A stretch of DNA of 64,000 nucleotides from Nitrospirota bacterium (GTDB lineage Bacteria > Nitrospirota > Nitrospiria > Nitrospirales > Nitrospiraceae). A program made the position numbers and the translations under genes. The notes under the pieces are model-generated. The model worked only from the letters and a program-made list of their open reading frames with translations, did not search any database and was not told the origin of the DNA. Where the stretch lies: positions 1-64,000 of the forward strand of contig JAUXQT010000053.1 in the NCBI GenBank assembly GCA_030682135.1, read 5' to 3'. This document shows positions 17,949-26,616 of the stretch, piece by piece (position 1 is the first letter of the stretch; every line of letters begins with the position of its first letter).

Positions 17949-18355
17949 TGAAGCGGATCAGCGGACTCAAGCTGCTTGAGGAGCGAGAGGGAGCGGGGGC
18001 GCCTGCCAAGAAGGGCGACCGCATCGTCTACAACACGAGGATCTTCCTCAATCAGGGAGAGGAAGTGCCGCTCAACGACTTCCAGGCCAAGGAGCTTCCC
18101 AAGGAGATGGTGCGGATTGAGGGAGGCGCGACCTTCATTGACCACATGATCGTGCTCGGCCGGCGTCAGGCCATTGCTGGGATCGAACAGGCGCTCGTCG
18201 GCATGAAAGTCGGTGGCTACAGGAAAGTCCGGGTCAGTCCGCACCTGGCCTATCGGGATAAGGGGATTTCGGGTCTCATCCCTCCCGGCGCGGTTTTGAT
18301 CTGTGAGATCTGGTTGCGCACTATTGAGAACTTATCCTTGGGTGAATCATTATGA
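17948..18355 (+). CDS. FKBP-type peptidyl-prolyl cis-trans isomerase
   Basis: 135 residues; ATG overlaps the previous stop (TGATG). The pattern GDRIVYNTRIFLNQGEEV, then VLGRRQAIAGIEQALVGMKVGGYRKVRVSPHLAY and IPPGAVLICEIWL is FKBP: the GxE.AL.GM.xGG...V.P..AYG block is nearly complete. No export signal, so a cytoplasmic folding helper. Translational coupling to the DUF2914 gene suggests a shared role. Confidence 0.85.
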   Translation: MKRISGLKLLEEREGAGAPAKKGDRIVYNTRIFLNQGEEVPLNDFQAKELPKEMVRIEGGATFIDHMIVLGRRQAIAGIEQALVGMKVGGYRKVRVSPHLAYRDKGISGLIPPGAVLICEIWLRTIENLSLGESL

Positions 18356-18363
18356 GGAGTTGT

Positions 18364-18447
18364 ATGAGCGCTCGTATTTTAGCGGCCTGCCCTTCCAGTC
18401 CAAACTGCGGTTCACTCTAGACTCAGGATAGGGATCTGGGTCTCGAC
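18364..18447 (+). pseudogene. DUF1499 gene remnant (5' fragment)
   Basis: With a GAGGAG ribosome site and ATG at 18364, the reading frame gives MSARILAACPSSPNCGSL then a TAG (18418-18420), and continues in the same frame as TQDRD. This matches the CPSSPNCVCSQAQDVG opening of the intact DUF1499 gene 600 bases downstream (18980). Only the first part is present. Best explained as the stub left when the toxin-antitoxin pair entered, or by a partial duplication. Confidence 0.55.
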
Positions 18448-18528
18448 CTCCTTTTGCGTACGAGGTGGGTACAGACAATCGAAGGAAACTCGTGTAGAAT
18501 TTTTTCTATTGGGGAACGGAGGATTATC

Positions 18529-18729
18529 ATGAGCGACATTGAACAACTTGAACGAACGGTCTCGAAGCTTTCGCCTCACGATTTGGCGCAGTTTCGGGCT
18601 TGGTTCCTGGAGTTTGATGCCTGTGTGTGGGATCAGCAGATCGAGGCAGATCTCAAGGCGGGGAAACTAGATGCACTGATTGCCGAGGCACGTGCTGATT
18701 TTGAACAGGGCAAAGCCCGACCGCTGTGA
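18529..18729 (+). CDS. Putative type II antitoxin
   Basis: 66 residues from the ATG at 18529, with GGAGG 6 bases upstream. Acidic helical protein (MSDIEQLERTVSKLSPHDLAQFRAWF..., then LDALIAEARADFEQGKARPL) of the kind found next to RelE/ParE-like toxins. No clear DNA-binding motif is visible, so it may bind its toxin without a separate repressor domain. Stop overlaps the toxin start (GTGA). Confidence 0.75.
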   Translation: MSDIEQLERTVSKLSPHDLAQFRAWFLEFDACVWDQQIEADLKAGKLDALIAEARADFEQGKARPL

Positions 18730-18983
18730 AGCATACTGCTTCGACACAGTTCTGGGCTGCCTATCATGCTCTCTCCGAAGATATCCGTACCCTGGCGGAC
18801 AAGAATTTTGCGCTGCTGAAAAACAATCCTCGCCATCCTTCTCTTCATTTCAAACGTATCGGAGAACTGTGGTCGGTCCGAGTCGGCGATCACTATCGGG
18901 CACTTGGGTTTGATGTGCCAGGTGGAATCCATTGGTTCTGGATCGGCACGCATGCTCACTATGACAAGATGATTACCCCATGA
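18726..18983 (+). CDS. Putative RelE/ParE-like toxin
   Basis: 85 residues from a GTG overlapping the antitoxin stop. Pattern FKRIGELWSVRVGDHYRALG followed by IHWFWIGTHAHYDKMI is that of small RelE-superfamily toxins (a strand with Arg, then a terminal H-x-x-Y). Probably an mRNA interferase-type or gyrase-type toxin; which one cannot be told by sight. Its stop overlaps the ATG of the DUF1499 gene, so the three reading frames are coupled. Confidence 0.75.
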   Translation: MKHTASTQFWAAYHALSEDIRTLADKNFALLKNNPRHPSLHFKRIGELWSVRVGDHYRALGFDVPGGIHWFWIGTHAHYDKMITP

Positions 18984-19354
18984 CTTCTAACGACACGTTG
19001 AAGCGACTTTCCCCCTGTCCCTCCAGCCCTAACTGCGTCTGTTCCCAGGCTCAAGATGTGGGCCATGCCATCGGACCCATTCGCTATCGAAAATCGAGGG
19101 CTGAGGCAAAGGAGGCGTTGAAAACAGCGGTTCAGTTGCTTCCACGGACCAAGCTCGTCGAGGAGGACGAGTCTTACCTGCATTATGAATTCACCAGCCT
19201 GTTACTCCGCTTCGTCGATGATGTGGAATTTCTCTTCGACGACGAGACGAAGATTCTCCATTTCCGCTCTGCTTCCAGGACCGGGTACAGCGACCTGGGC
19301 GCCAACCGCACGCGTATGGAGCAGATCCGTACCCTCGTAGGGGAAAAACTTTAG
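18980..19354 (+). CDS. DUF1499 protein
   Basis: 124 residues, short soluble protein. Opening CPSSPNCVCSQAQD, then RYRKSRAEAKEALKTAVQ, LHYEFTSLLLRFVDDVEFLF and HFRSASRTGYSDLGANRTRM are the DUF1499 signature blocks. ATG overlaps the toxin stop (ATGA). A stub of the same family's 5' end lies before the toxin-antitoxin pair. Function unknown. Confidence 0.9.
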   Translation: MTSNDTLKRLSPCPSSPNCVCSQAQDVGHAIGPIRYRKSRAEAKEALKTAVQLLPRTKLVEEDESYLHYEFTSLLLRFVDDVEFLFDDETKILHFRSASRTGYSDLGANRTRMEQIRTLVGEKL

Positions 19355-19424
19355 CCCCGTTTGCCATTTTCCTTTGGCGCTCGGTATCTCCTTGTTATGC
19401 TGTGGCAAGTAGGAGGCCAGGACT

Positions 19425-19748
19425 ATGGGGTTTAAACGAAAAGGGTCGCGGGTCGAAGTTAGCCGGAGCGGGCGACTGCAGCGAGGAGCTCTCTCCGCAC
19501 CCTGCAAGGTCCTGGACGTCAGTGAGACAGGGGTCAAGATTGAAAGCCGCTTGTTCGTGAAGAGCGGCGATGCACTCCAGCTGGTAGTCGAACTCGATCA
19601 GGGGAGAACGCTGACGTGCGGCTTGCAAGTCGTCCATGTGCGTTCCCCGAAGTTCGGCGCGACGATTACCTCGATCAGTCCGGAGGACCGGGAGCGATTG
19701 GCCCATATCCTGGACGATCACGTGCAGAGTAATTTCTCCCGCCGGTAA
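19425..19748 (+). CDS. PilZ-domain protein
   Basis: 107 residues; AGGAGG about 8 bases upstream of the ATG. N-terminal RKGSRVEVSRSG and then DVSETGVKI give the RxxxR and (D/N)xSxxG parts of a PilZ domain, though the first motif is offset from consensus, so c-di-GMP binding is likely but not certain. Four more PilZ proteins lie at 26.6-28.4 kb. Confidence 0.8.
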   Translation: MGFKRKGSRVEVSRSGRLQRGALSAPCKVLDVSETGVKIESRLFVKSGDALQLVVELDQGRTLTCGLQVVHVRSPKFGATITSISPEDRERLAHILDDHVQSNFSRR

Positions 19749-20204
19749 CCGTTCTTGCCCCAAGTCTTGGCAGGCTGAGTCCGTCAGATGCCAGTGGCCG
19801 CGCTTTAGATTTCTATACGATAGACCGAAAGAGGATTTAGCCGCCTGTCAGTGTGCGGGGCTGGGTGGTTTCGGGCCAAGTCAGGTCGTGTGCTGGAAGA
19901 CGCACTTCGGTCAGGTGTAATGAACGAACTGCTGACCACCGACCAAGCGCTTCTTCATCGGAACTTGGCACCAGGTGCAGAGGCGGTCCGGGAGCTCCGT
20001 CAGAGATTGGTTGAGGGGTGTCGTCATGGACGGCATTCTCTCCGACCGCCGAGAACCTTGTCAACCGATCGAAGGGTCTCGATCGCAGCTCGGTGAAAAA
20101 AAGTTTTGTCACCTGCGTTGATAAGAAATATTTCGTGGTATAGTCCGAAATGACGATTCATCGTCATCGGTTTTCCACCCTCCTAACAGAAAGGTGTCAC
20201 CCCT
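19749..20204. other. Intergenic region, no convincing gene
   Basis: Short frames exist on both strands (for example MNELLTTDQALLHR from 19920), but none has a ribosome site or recognisable product. The right-hand end holds the promoter-like element for the AdoMet decarboxylase-like gene. Confidence 0.45.
20118..20144 (+). promoter_or_regulatory. Possible sigma70-type promoter
   Basis: TTGATA (20118-20123) and TATAGT (20139-20144) with a 15-base spacer, slightly short, in an AT-rich stretch 60 bases before the next ATG. Confidence 0.4.
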
Positions 20205-20645
20205 ATGAGTAGCTCGGCAGGTTCCGAGTCCGCAATCTTACCAACTGAGTCCCTAGCAGCTTCTTCCATTGCCCCCCAAGAGATGGTGGGTGAGGGAAAA
20301 GCGTGGGGACTGTGTACTTCCGTCGACCTCCAAGACTGCAATCCCGATCTCATCCGCAACGCCGACCATATTCGCCGCTATGTCGTGGAGCTGTGCGAGC
20401 TCATCGGCATGAAGCGTTTTGGCGAGTGCCAGGTCGTCGATTTCGGCTCAGGTCGGGTTGCAGGCTATTCCATGGTGCAGCTGATCTCGACGTCGCTGAT
20501 CAGCGGCCATTTTGCCAACGATACGAACAACGCCTATCTCGACATATTCAGCTGCAAGGGGTATGACCCTGCGGTCGTCGAGACCTTCTCCAAAGATTTC
20601 TTCGGCGCGCGTCGCAGTACCGCGACGGTTACGCTCCGTTACTAG
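20205..20645 (+). CDS. S-adenosylmethionine decarboxylase family protein
   Basis: 146 residues. The C-terminal two thirds match the bacterial (class 1b) AdoMet decarboxylase: VVDFGSGRVAGYSMVQLIST, then the cleavage region TSLISGH, then NAYLDIFSCKGYDP. Ser97 is the likely self-cleavage Ser that forms the pyruvoyl group; His102 and Cys117 match in spacing (+5 and +20) the catalytic His and Cys. The Glu before the Ser is Thr here. It carries a 30-residue extra N-terminus. It would make decarboxylated AdoMet for spermidine; no speE or speB is nearby. Confidence 0.8.
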   Translation: MSSSAGSESAILPTESLAASSIAPQEMVGEGKAWGLCTSVDLQDCNPDLIRNADHIRRYVVELCELIGMKRFGECQVVDFGSGRVAGYSMVQLISTSLISGHFANDTNNAYLDIFSCKGYDPAVVETFSKDFFGARRSTATVTLRY

Positions 20646-20654
20646 CTTGGGATC

Positions 20655-20678
20655 GGGAGCCGCGCGTGCGCGGCTCCC
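20655..20678. terminator. Strong GC hairpin (terminator-like, no T tract)
   Basis: Perfect palindrome GGGAGCCGCGC / GCGCGGCTCCC directly after the AdoMet decarboxylase-like gene. No run of T follows, so it may stabilise the mRNA end or attenuate rather than be a classic intrinsic terminator. Confidence 0.5.
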
Positions 20679-20714
20679 GGTGCCGACGCCTGAGCTCTTC
20701 CCGTTCCACGAATC

Positions 20715-21047
20715 ATGAAGCCCACCACCATTCAAGACTTTTTCAAGCTGCTTCCTGGCAAGCTCGACGCAGATGCGGCCGAGGATGTTGATGCGGTCTA
20801 TCAATTCGACTTGAGCGGTGCTCAGGGAGGCCAGTACATTCTCACGATCCAGGGTGGGGTCTGCCAGGTGTCCGACGGGATGCACGAGGATCCGCACGTC
20901 TCGCTCTCGATGAGCGGGGAGGATTGCATCAAGATTTTGAAGGGCCAGCTGAGCGGACCGGCCGTTGCCATGTCCGGGCGGCTCAAGATCAGCGGAGATA
21001 TCGGTTTGGCGATGCAACTGAAGGCGCTGTTTCCTTCTCTCGGCTAA
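20715..21047 (+). CDS. SCP2 sterol-binding-domain protein
   Basis: 110 residues, single domain. Seen: VYQFDLSGAQGGQYILTI, DPHVSLSMSGEDCIKILKGQ and SGRLKISGDIGLAMQLKALF, the SCP2 pattern (a hydrophobic lipid-binding pocket with the final helix). Its job in this organism is unknown; a hopanoid or lipid ligand is conceivable because the same window has hopanoid genes. Confidence 0.85.
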   Translation: MKPTTIQDFFKLLPGKLDADAAEDVDAVYQFDLSGAQGGQYILTIQGGVCQVSDGMHEDPHVSLSMSGEDCIKILKGQLSGPAVAMSGRLKISGDIGLAMQLKALFPSLG

Positions 21048-21061
21048 TCCCCTCTTCTCTC

Positions 21062-21287
21062 GCAGGATGCTGAAAAAGACCTCCAACGTCGTTCCCTGCC
21101 TCCGCCGAAGCGCTTCGCGCAGGCAGGTCGGTTCGTCAAAATCCTCAACGGGGACCCGGTCGCCTCACCACTCGGCGGCGCGCACAAACGTGGTGCTCCT
21201 TATTCGTCGCACCGTGCGCCCCGAGAGGGTACGCCTCCGGTTTTGACTCACCTGCGGCCTAGTTGGATGGCTGTTTGAGCATCCTGC
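21062..21287 (+). repeat. Family A hairpin element, copy 4 (with insertions)
   Basis: Starts GCAGGATGCTGAAAAAG and ends in GCTGTTTGAGCATCCTGC, 14 bases after the SCP2 stop. Inner arms GTCAAAA / TTTTGAC. It carries an inserted palindrome CCTGCCTCCGCCGAAGCGCT to GCGCAGGCAGG (about 21098-21130) and a second extra stretch in the middle (about 21155-21225). Confidence 0.8.
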
Positions 21288-21322
21288 GTTCATCGTTCAG
21301 CTGTTCACTTGCCTACAGCCTG

Positions 21323-24300
21323 TTACGGAGGGGTGGGTGCTTGTCCCGGTTCTGCCGGCATCCAATCGGTTTCCTGCTCTGAGGCCTCGTCCTTATGGCG
21401 GGGGAATCGTTCTTCGAGAATCACATAGATCGTCGGGACGAGAAAGAGTGTGAGGATCGTCGAGACGCTAAGGCCTCCGACGACCGTGCGCGCCAGGGGC
21501 GCGTTTGTTTCCCCGCCAGTTCCCCAGCCGATGGCCATAGGAAGCAGTCCGACGACCGTGGCGAGGGAGGTCATCAGGATAGGGCGGAGCCTGGTCCGCG
21601 CCGCCGTGATCGCGGCATCGTGCAACTCCCGCCCTCTGCGACGTAGGACATTCGTGTAATCCACCAACAGGACGCCGTTTGAGACGACGATCCCCAACAT
21701 CATGATGATGCCCATCATCGACGTGGTGGAGAGGGTCGTATCGGTGAGGAAGAGGATCAGGATCACGCCAGGGAAACCCATCGGGACCGAAAACATGATG
21801 ACGAAGGGATCGATCAGCGATTTGAACTGCGCGGCCATCACCATGTAGACGAGCACCAGGGCCAGGATCGTGGCAAACAACAGTCCCTCGAAGGTTTCTT
21901 TCTGCTGTTGGATCTGGCCGGCCAACTTGATGCTGAAGCCGGTCGGGAGCTGAATTTTGGCCAGGCCTTCCTCCAGATCGGTGGCGATGGCGCCAAGGTC
22001 GCGGTTGATGGGGTTGGCCGTCAGATGGACGACCCGCTGAAAATATTTGCGCTCGATCTTCACCGGACCGGCGTTGAGCTTGAGCGAGGCGACGTTCTTT
22101 AGAAGAACGGGCTCTCCGGTCTTGGCGGTCAGAATGATGTTTTCGATGTCCGTGAGATCTTTCCGGTGTTCCTCTGCGAGCCAGGCGCTGATGTAGTATT
22201 CGTTCCCGTTTTGCGGGTCGGTGTAGATGATGGGGTCGGTTTGGCCGTTGCCGTTGAGTGAGAAGAGCACGGCATTGGCCACGTCCGTTTCGCTGATCCC
22301 GAGGAGGGCGGCCTTCTCACGATCCACCACCACGTTGACCTCTGGGTAGTTCTCTTCGCGGCTGACTTCGATGTCGGCCAGACCCGGTATCTGATGCATC
22401 AGCGTTTCGACTTCCCTGATCACCTCACGGGCTTTCTCGAAATCGTAGCCGTAGATCTCCACGTCGACGGACTTTTGCGATCCAAAGCTGGTGACCCGTT
22501 TGACGAGTCCTCCCGGATCGAAAAACATCGCGACGCCTGGAAAGAGTTTGACGACCTTGGGCCTCACCTCGTTCATGATTTGCACTTGGTTCCGCTTCCG
22601 TTTATCCGGGGACACGAGATAGACGGAGATGACCGACGTATGGGGGCCAGTGTTCGGATTGAAGAGGGAGGACCGGCCTTGCACCAAGACGCCGGTGCTG
22701 GAGACCATCGTTTCCAGTTCCTCGGCGGGAATCTGCGCTCGCAGCACCCGTTCGACCTCGGCCACTTGCTGCTCGGTTTTCTCCACCCGTTGCCCGACCG
22801 GCGCCCGGAGCACGATACGGAACTGGCTCTCATCCGACACCGGCAAAAACTCCGTTCCGATTTTAGGCACCAGCGCGAGCGAGGCGACAAAGAAGAGCAG
22901 GACGCCGCCGATGAAGAGTTTGCGATGGGCCAGGACCCAGCGAAGCGATCCTTCGTAGCCCTTGTCCAAGGACTCGTACCGGTCGCGGCTCCAATTCATC
23001 AGACGGATGAACCAGGACGGCATCGCTTGGTGAGATTCCTGTTCCGCCTTGAGGAATTTGTAGCAGAGCGCCGGGGTGACCGTGCGCGAGACGAAAAAGG
23101 ACGTGAAGAGCGAGATCGCGATCGTGATGGTCAGGGGGATCAAGAGCAAGCGGGCAATGCCGACGACGAAGAAGATCGGGAGGAAGACGACGACCGTGGT
23201 GATGGTCGAGGCCAAAATGGGCATCGCCACCTCGCGGGCCGCTTCCAGGATCGCGTTCCAGCGGCGTGGCGTGTTGTTGAGATGGCGCTGAATGTTTTCC
23301 AGTTCCACAATGGAGTCGTCGACGAGCCGGCCGATTCCGAGCGCCAGGCCACCCAGCGTGAAGACGTTCAGCGTTTGTCCGGAGAAGTAGAGCACGATGA
23401 AGGTCACCATGATCGACAGGGGAATCGCGACGGAAATGATCAGGGTGCTCGTGAGATTACGGAGGAAAATCAAAATGACGGCCGCAGCCAGCAACGATCC
23501 GTGGAGCGCTTGCTCGATGAGGTTGCCGATCGACTGGCGAATGTAGACCGATTGGTCGAAGGAAATACCGAGCTTCACGCTGGAGGGAATCCCGACCATT
23601 TTCGGGAGGGCTTTGCGTAGCGCATCCACCACTTGCACGGTGTTGGCGATGGGCTGTTTATTGACACGTAAGTAGACGGCCCTGGCTCCGTCCGTCCGGA
23701 CGATGTTGGTCTGAATATCCGACGAGTCGGTCACGGTTCCGACATCCCGCACGCGCACAGGGCTGCCCTGAGAGTTGACCTTCACGATGACGTCTTGGAT
23801 CGGGTCGACCGTGCGGAACTGATTGTTGGTGAAGACGTTGTAGTCCAGGTTGCCGGCTTTGATGTCGCCTGAGGGGAGGATGAGGTTGGCGGCTTTCACG
23901 GACTTGACGACGTCGAGGATCGAGAGGCTTCGGGCGTTCAACAGGGCCGGGTCGAGGTTGATGTTGATCTGGCGGATCTTTCCGCCTTCCACCGTGGCGG
24001 CGGCGACGTCGGCGATCTGTTCGATTTGCGGGGCGATCGTGTTGTAGGCCAGGTCGTAGAGGGCCCGTTCATCGAGATCGTCACTGGAGACGGTCACGAA
24101 CGAGACGGGAATGTTTGAGATGTCGAACTTCACGATGAAGGGTTGCAAAATGCCGGGCGGCAGGCTGTTCAGGATTTGCGTGACCCGCTGCATCACCTCC
24201 ATCTGGCCGACGTTGATGTCTGCGCCCCAGTTGAACCAGATCTGCACCGCGCCGATGCCCTGTTTCGCAAACGACTCGACATGCTCGACGTTCGAGGCAG

Positions 24301-24517
24301 AGCTGACCGCTTTTTCGATGGGATAGACGACGCTCTGTTCGATGTCGAGCGGCGGGGCGCCTTTATAGATGACGCCGACGAAGGCGACCGGCACCTGAAT
24401 CTGAGGGAAGAGATCGACCGGCAGCCGCTGTAGGGAGGTGGCGCCCAGGAGCACCATGGCGAGGGACAGCATCAGGATGCCGATACGATTGCGCAGTGCG
24501 AGGAGGGTTAGCCACAT
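21323..24517 (-). CDS. RND efflux transporter permease, HAE-1 type
   Basis: 1064 residues, inner-membrane proton-driven pump. N-terminal membrane segment (about 10-30), periplasmic porter loop, VDDSIVELENIQ near residues 403-414 with the two TM4 Asp residues, then a second half ending with GIVVSNGVLLVDYTN. Operon order on the minus strand is tetR, adaptor, permease. No outer-membrane channel gene is present. Substrates are likely drugs or other hydrophobic molecules, not metals (no metal-selective motif noticed). Confidence 0.93.
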   Translation of the reverse strand: MWLTLLALRNRIGILMLSLAMVLLGATSLQRLPVDLFPQIQVPVAFVGVIYKGAPPLDIEQSVVYPIEKAVSSASNVEHVESFAKQGIGAVQIWFNWGADINVGQMEVMQRVTQILNSLPPGILQPFIVKFDISNIPVSFVTVSSDDLDERALYDLAYNTIAPQIEQIADVAAATVEGGKIRQININLDPALLNARSLSILDVVKSVKAANLILPSGDIKAGNLDYNVFTNNQFRTVDPIQDVIVKVNSQGSPVRVRDVGTVTDSSDIQTNIVRTDGARAVYLRVNKQPIANTVQVVDALRKALPKMVGIPSSVKLGISFDQSVYIRQSIGNLIEQALHGSLLAAAVILIFLRNLTSTLIISVAIPLSIMVTFIVLYFSGQTLNVFTLGGLALGIGRLVDDSIVELENIQRHLNNTPRRWNAILEAAREVAMPILASTITTVVVFLPIFFVVGIARLLLIPLTITIAISLFTSFFVSRTVTPALCYKFLKAEQESHQAMPSWFIRLMNWSRDRYESLDKGYEGSLRWVLAHRKLFIGGVLLFFVASLALVPKIGTEFLPVSDESQFRIVLRAPVGQRVEKTEQQVAEVERVLRAQIPAEELETMVSSTGVLVQGRSSLFNPNTGPHTSVISVYLVSPDKRKRNQVQIMNEVRPKVVKLFPGVAMFFDPGGLVKRVTSFGSQKSVDVEIYGYDFEKAREVIREVETLMHQIPGLADIEVSREENYPEVNVVVDREKAALLGISETDVANAVLFSLNGNGQTDPIIYTDPQNGNEYYISAWLAEEHRKDLTDIENIILTAKTGEPVLLKNVASLKLNAGPVKIERKYFQRVVHLTANPINRDLGAIATDLEEGLAKIQLPTGFSIKLAGQIQQQKETFEGLLFATILALVLVYMVMAAQFKSLIDPFVIMFSVPMGFPGVILILFLTDTTLSTTSMMGIIMMLGIVVSNGVLLVDYTNVLRRRGRELHDAAITAARTRLRPILMTSLATVVGLLPMAIGWGTGGETNAPLARTVVGGLSVSTILTLFLVPTIYVILEERFPRHKDEASEQETDWMPAEPGQAPTPP

Positions 24518-24527
24518 GATGGAAGAA

Positions 24528-24616
24528 GTGATGAGTGATGAGTCATGAGTGATGAGTTAAGAAATGAGGAAATGAGCGGTTCATGAGACTGATCACTCAT
24601 CACCCATCACTCTTCA
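24528..24616. repeat. Family C palindrome (TGATGAGTGATGAG words), copy 2
   Basis: GTGATGAGTGATGAGTCATG on the left and CACTCATCACCCATCACTC on the right, between the adaptor and permease genes. The right end overlaps the last codons and stop of the adaptor gene (24600-24602). Confidence 0.55.
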
Positions 24617-25787
24617 CTGGGTTTGGGGATTGTGTCTGTACTGGAGTCCCATCGTGTACGAGGTCCTTGCCGGAGACGATCACCTGCTCCGACCCGTCCA
24701 GGCCCTTGGTGACTTCGACCCGGTTGTCCTCGCGCACGCCGATTTCCACCGGGACACGCTGGGCCTTGCCGTTGAGCACAATATAGACATATTGGGCATC
24801 TTCCAGTCGGCTGACTGCGTCGATGGGGATCTGTAACGCGTTTTTATGGCTGCCGACCAGGACCTCAACGCGGGCGAACATGCCGCCCTTCAAGACATGA
24901 TCCTTGTTCGGGAGATCGACCTCGACCGTCATCGTGCGGGTGGCTCGGTTCAACGCCTGTACGACTCTGGTGACCGTGCCTTCGAAGACGCGTTCGGGAT
25001 AGGCCTCTGCCCGGACTTCCGCCTTTTGACCTAGATGAATGAGCGGCACGTCCTTCTCGACCACCTCGATCAAAATGCGGACCGTCTGGATCTCATGGAG
25101 GGTCAGGATGCCCCGCGAGGTGGTGGAGGTACCGGCGGTCGCTCCACTGACGTAGGCGCCGAGATCGAGGTTGCGTTCGGCCACATAGCCGGCGAAGGGT
25201 GCACGGATGTAGGAGTAGGCCAGGTTTGTTTCGGCCTGCGCCAGGGCGACATCCATCTGCTGGACCTGCGCGCGAAGCGAGTCGAGAGAGGCGGCTGCCC
25301 CGTCGTACGCGACCTGGGCGTTATCCAAATCTTGTTGAGAGACGAATTGATCTTTGATGAGCGCTTGCATCCGATTGAGCGTGAGAGTGGTGTTGCGGAC
25401 GCTTGCATCTTGTTGCGCAACTCGCGCTCTGGCGGCTGCCAGGTTGGCCTTCGCCTGGTTGACGGCATGTTGATAGTCCGTGTGGTCGATTTCGACCAGG
25501 AGCTGATTGGCTTTGACGAGATCGCCTTTGTCGACATAGATTTTGCCGATGTAGCCGTCGACCCGCGAGAACAGATTGACCGCCTGATTGGGGGTGATGT
25601 CGGCGGTGTAGGTGAGCCGAATGTCGAGATCCCGCTTGAGCGGTGCCACGGTGGCGACGGTAATGGCCCGGGCCTTGCGGGTGTCGGTCTTCGCGCCGCT
25701 GCTGAGGCGAAACACTACGAGGGCCGTGAGCGCAAAAAAGATAATGACCCCGAGGGTGACGATCGGATGTTGCTTGAAGCGATTCAT
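24600..25787 (-). CDS. RND efflux periplasmic adaptor (membrane fusion protein)
   Basis: 395 residues. N-terminal membrane anchor (about 10-28), biotinyl-lipoyl strand (FSRVDGYIGKIYVDKGDLVK), long helical hairpin with Gln/Ala-rich coiled coil (about 105-210), second lipoyl half (YIRAPFAGYVAERNLDLGAY), then a beta-barrel (VLKGGMFARVEVLVG). It bridges the permease to an outer-membrane channel. The ATG overlaps the tetR stop codon, so the two are coupled. Confidence 0.92.
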   Translation of the reverse strand: MNRFKQHPIVTLGVIIFFALTALVVFRLSSGAKTDTRKARAITVATVAPLKRDLDIRLTYTADITPNQAVNLFSRVDGYIGKIYVDKGDLVKANQLLVEIDHTDYQHAVNQAKANLAAARARVAQQDASVRNTTLTLNRMQALIKDQFVSQQDLDNAQVAYDGAAASLDSLRAQVQQMDVALAQAETNLAYSYIRAPFAGYVAERNLDLGAYVSGATAGTSTTSRGILTLHEIQTVRILIEVVEKDVPLIHLGQKAEVRAEAYPERVFEGTVTRVVQALNRATRTMTVEVDLPNKDHVLKGGMFARVEVLVGSHKNALQIPIDAVSRLEDAQYVYIVLNGKAQRVPVEIGVREDNRVEVTKGLDGSEQVIVSGKDLVHDGTPVQTQSPNPVKSDG

Positions 25788-26431
25788 CGGGAACGCCTCC
25801 CCGGCGTTGTGCGAACGGCCGGTTTCTTGATGAGTCCGGTGAGAAAGAGGTCGACATAGGTGGCGACGGTGTCTTCATGGGATTGATGCATCGGGACTCC
25901 GAATATCTCATGGAGCAGACGGTGGTGGACGACCATGCCGATGAATGCGCGGGCCGTCAGGAGGGGGTCGAGCGGCCGAAACGCGCCATCGTCGATGCGT
26001 GTGCGAATGTACGCGGCGAGATGGTCGTAGAAAACCTTGTGGTGCTTGCCGAAGAACATGTCGGAGAGTTCATGGCCTTCCAGCGCGCTGAACAAGAGGA
26101 GCCGTAAGAGTGTCGAATCGACGCCGGGGCGAATGCGAAAGCTCGCGATCATTGTAAACACTCGGTGGTCGTCCCGTTTTTTGGCCGCCTCCTCCACCGC
26201 TTCGAGCAGTTCGTTGACGGTGACCTTTTCCGCCAGAATCGCGGCGTAGAGCGCCCGCTTCGTCGGGAAATACTTGAAGACCAGGGCCTCGCTGACGCCC
26301 GCAGCCTTGGCGATTTCCTTGGTCGTGGTGCCGTTAAACCCTTTGGCGGCAAAGAGCGACGCTGCCGCGGCGATCAGTCCGGCCTGGCGTTCTCTGCTGG
26401 AAGGGCGTAGGGCTCGAGGCGGTTGGCGCAT
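25784..26431 (-). CDS. TetR-family transcriptional regulator
   Basis: 215 residues from the ATG at 26431 (MRQPPRALRP), with GGAG 5 bases upstream. DNA-binding domain about residues 14-60: LFAAKGFNGTTTKEIAKAAG then VSEALVFKYFPTKRALYAAI. The C-terminal ligand/dimer half ends LFLTGLIKKPAVRTT. It is the first gene of the efflux operon and probably represses it. Confidence 0.92.
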   Translation of the reverse strand: MRQPPRALRPSSRERQAGLIAAAASLFAAKGFNGTTTKEIAKAAGVSEALVFKYFPTKRALYAAILAEKVTVNELLEAVEEAAKKRDDHRVFTMIASFRIRPGVDSTLLRLLLFSALEGHELSDMFFGKHHKVFYDHLAAYIRTRIDDGAFRPLDPLLTARAFIGMVVHHRLLHEIFGVPMHQSHEDTVATYVDLFLTGLIKKPAVRTTPGRRSR

Positions 26432-26448
26432 AGATCTCCAGAAAGTGA

Positions 26449-26464
26449 GTGAGTCATTACTCAC
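26449..26464. promoter_or_regulatory. Candidate TetR operator palindrome
   Basis: GTGAGTCATTACTCAC, arms of 6 bases around CATT, 18 bases upstream of the tetR start. Size and position suit autoregulation of this operon, but binding is inferred. Confidence 0.4.
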
Positions 26465-26616
26465 CATCGAACGATAACATGTCGCGAGGCGCGCTGACAA
26501 GAAAGGATCCAGTCTGTAGCGAGATACTGCTGTCTGGCTGATGGAGTGGCGAACTGGTCGCTGACAAACTGCCAAGCTACTGCAGAAATGCGCATGTCAG
26601 AAGTATTAGCAGCCTG

